A program made the position numbers and the translations under genes. The notes under the pieces were generated by a model, which saw only the letters and a list, made by a program, of their open reading frames with translations, searched no databases and was not told the origin of the DNA. From assembly GCA_019637315.1 (NCBI GenBank), contig JAHBVU010000014.1, forward strand, positions 34,720-98,719: a DNA stretch of 64,000 nt, read 5' to 3'. Every line of letters starts with the position of its first letter. Position 1 is the first letter of the stretch. Below, piece after piece: positions 62,433 through 64,000 of this stretch. The DNA comes from Gemmatimonadales bacterium (GTDB lineage: Bacteria; Gemmatimonadota; Gemmatimonadetes; Gemmatimonadales; GWC2-71-9).

Positions 62433-64000
62433 ATGGCGAAGTACCTTCTGATTGCTGGACTCTTGCTTCCGCTGGTCGCGGACCTCGAGGCGCAGGTCTC
62501 CCCGACAACGCATCCTTCGGCCGATCCGCCTGGTGCGCTCTCCTACGAAACGGCGTTCGACACCCGGGAGTTTCTCTGGAGTACGGTTCTGGCCGTCTCG
62601 GCCGGCGGGCGCCTGATTGCCTTCGACTATCGACGCCAGCCCGCCGACAGCAACCTGAGCGAGCGCTACTTGCGCAACGGAACCCCGACCTCTGTGGTCG
62701 GAAGCCGGATCGTCATCCTGGATCGCGGCACGGATCGGTCGGTCGAGATCTGCCCCGGCGGCAACTGCTGGCGCCCGGTCCTCTCGCCGGACGGTGCGCA
62801 GCTGGCTTTCTACTCGGATTCCGGCGGCCCGCCGCAGCTCTGGGTCTACGATCGGGCCCGTGGCCGCGCTCGACGCGTCATGCCTGACGCCATCAAGGCC
62901 AAGCTCTGGGCGGGTGACGAGCCCAGGTGGAGTCCCGACGGCCGGACCCTCTACGTGCCCCTGGCGCCGACCGAGGGAGAGTATCGATCGCCGGCGCGTC
63001 CGCAGGCAGCCCCCGGGCCGGCCAACCCGGCGAGCGTGACCGTCCAAACCAGCGGGTCAGAAGTCGCCGCTGCTGCGACGGGGACGCCTGCGGCCTCACC
63101 GCTGGCTGCCCATATGCTGCGCGAGAATCTGGCGTCGATGGCTGCGGTCGACCTGGCGACTGGCAAGGTTCGGATCCTGGCTCCTGCCGACGGGCACTCG
63201 CGACCGAGCGTGCTTCGTCTCTCGGCCAGCGGTCGCTGGCTCAGCTTCCTCTCGGTTTTCAAGGAGCAGGGGCCGACCAGTCAGGTCGCGCTGCTCGACC
63301 TCGGTCTGGTACGGGCGGATGGCGGCTCAGTGCAACTCGTCGCCGAGGATCTCCCGTCCTTCAACGACTACCATCGGCTCAACTACGCCTGGCACCCGGT
63401 CGACGATCGCCTCGTCTACACCAAGGATGGCAAGCTCTGGCTCGTCGAGGTCGCTCCAGACGGCGCGATAGCTACCCGTCAGCTCGGCAGCGAGCTGGGC
63501 CGGCTGGTGCCGACCGTGCACTGGTTCACCCGCGATGGCAGCGCGGTGGTCGTGGGCGTCGACCCCAGGGATGACAGGGACTACGGCGAGATCCGGCCGG
63601 CGGGCATGGCCGTGGTTCCGCTGGACGGATCGACTCCTGTCAGGTTCGCATGGCCCGACAGTGTCTGGACCTATCAGAGCATTCTCAAGGCGGATGAGCG
63701 GACGGTCTGGCAGCCGGACGGTCGATCGGTCGCACTGATGCTCCTGGAAAAGAGCTCGGGCCAGCGCGTGGTGGTGCGCTTCGATCCTGCGACTGGCGCC
63801 TCGCAGGTGCTGTGGAAGGGAATGGCCAGGATCGACCATCTGACGGGCGGGTTGGATGGCGGGTTGGTCGGCGTCTACCAGGATCTGGCCACGCCGCCCG
63901 ACGTCTATGCCTTCGGAGCCGACTTCGGCGGCAGGCGCCGTCTCTCGGAAATCGATCCGCGCCTCTCGGCCGTTGCCGCCGGAACGGTTGAGGTCTTCGA
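62433..64000 (+). CDS. Exported S9-type peptidase, N-terminal propeller (3' end cut)
   Basis: An ATG at 62433 with GGAG/GAGG upstream opens a frame that runs off the window after 522 codons. A signal peptide (LLIAGLLLPLVADLEAQ) is followed by propeller repeats (RPVLSPDGAQLAFYSDSGGPPQLWVYD, WSPDGRTLYVP, RLSASGRWLSFLS, TKDGKLWLVEV, WFTRDGSAVVVG). The last residues, PPDVYAFGADFGGRRRLSEIDPRLS, match the strand that enters the catalytic domain of prolyl oligopeptidase-like S9 enzymes. The catalytic domain itself is outside, so activity cannot be judged. The alternative is a plain TolB-like propeller protein. Confidence 0.75.
   Translation, partial: MAKYLLIAGLLLPLVADLEAQVSPTTHPSADPPGALSYETAFDTREFLWSTVLAVSAGGRLIAFDYRRQPADSNLSERYLRNGTPTSVVGSRIVILDRGTDRSVEICPGGNCWRPVLSPDGAQLAFYSDSGGPPQLWVYDRARGRARRVMPDAIKAKLWAGDEPRWSPDGRTLYVPLAPTEGEYRSPARPQAAPGPANPASVTVQTSGSEVAAAATGTPAASPLAAHMLRENLASMAAVDLATGKVRILAPADGHSRPSVLRLSASGRWLSFLSVFKEQGPTSQVALLDLGLVRADGGSVQLVAEDLPSFNDYHRLNYAWHPVDDRLVYTKDGKLWLVEVAPDGAIATRQLGSELGRLVPTVHWFTRDGSAVVVGVDPRDDRDYGEIRPAGMAVVPLDGSTPVRFAWPDSVWTYQSILKADERTVWQPDGRSVALMLLEKSSGQRVVVRFDPATGASQVLWKGMARIDHLTGGLDGGLVGVYQDLATPPDVYAFGADFGGRRRLSEIDPRLSAVAAGTVEVF

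Noticed and set aside
1..64000. tRNA, rRNA, CRISPR, insertion sequence, prophage or integration site
   Set aside because: No cloverleaf in the short gaps, no regularly spaced repeats, no transposase, integrase or phage genes were seen by reading; a tRNAscan or repeat search was not possible.

Overview
This 64 kb window is high-GC, densely coded bacterial chromosome with short intergenic gaps and many 4-bp start/stop overlaps. The gene content suggests Gemmatimonadota or a close relative such as Acidobacteriota. The pointers are two ADOP/MacB-like permeases with a prefix domain, a PadR regulator, an ECF sigma factor next to a Ser/Thr kinase with a TPR tail, DUF2911, a TolB-propeller amidohydrolase and UbiA/UbiD/UbiX/UbiE homologues that fit menaquinone synthesis. 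This assignment is inference from gene families; no rRNA or other phylogenetic marker was analysed. I saw no tRNA, rRNA, CRISPR array, insertion sequence or prophage.

Layout. 1-4908 (-): histidine utilisation, hutC then hutI-hutH-hutU, with hutU cut by the window edge; a hairpin and a HutC-like operator lie between hutC and hutI. 4988-6669 (-): a two-gene lipoprotein operon, serpin plus DUF6174. 6967-8967 (-): htpX-terC behind a clear yybP-ykoY (manganese) riboswitch. 8995-11886 (+): an FAD oxidoreductase, DUF2911 and a TerB/DUF697-like protein ending at a strong terminator. 12029-15110 (+): ECF sigma and TPR kinase. 15107-19910 (-): gpmI, a beta-barrel protein and the molybdenum cofactor genes mobA, mobB and moeA. 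19904-24612 (+): an SH3 protein on an apparently leaderless transcript, a small partner, guaB and an APC permease. 24692-25918 (-): a dicarboxylate-type symporter. 26052-27071 (+): an NrnA-like phosphoesterase. 27133-36091 (+): ADOP permease 1, PadR, ADOP permease 2, a membrane-anchored serine hydrolase and a CPBP protease. 36152-37435 (-): an OmpA-like protein.

37627-41381 (+): a reg_prop histidine kinase with its LuxR-type regulator. 41447-42885 (+): NifU-like and Mrp Fe-S/P-loop proteins. 42875-44092 (-): cytochrome P450. 44138-46569 (-): an ECF sigma factor, its zinc anti-sigma and a beta-helix/membrane protein. 46617-47351 (+): UbiE/MenG. 47390-50204 (-): DUF445 and a sodium:solute symporter. 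50341-51762 (+): a CNT nucleoside transporter. 51946-64000 (+): UbiD, UbiA, alpha/beta hydrolase, penicillin acylase-like enzyme, TolB-amidohydrolase, a possible 52-residue peptide, UbiX, a YfcE-like phosphodiesterase and the start of an S9-type peptidase.

Functionally the window is mostly housekeeping and nutrient use (histidine, purines, molybdenum cofactor, menaquinone) mixed with envelope sensing and peptide/acyl hydrolysis. The best-supported regulatory element is the riboswitch ahead of htpX-terC. The most plausible under-described unit is the PadR/ADOP/serine hydrolase/CPBP cluster.
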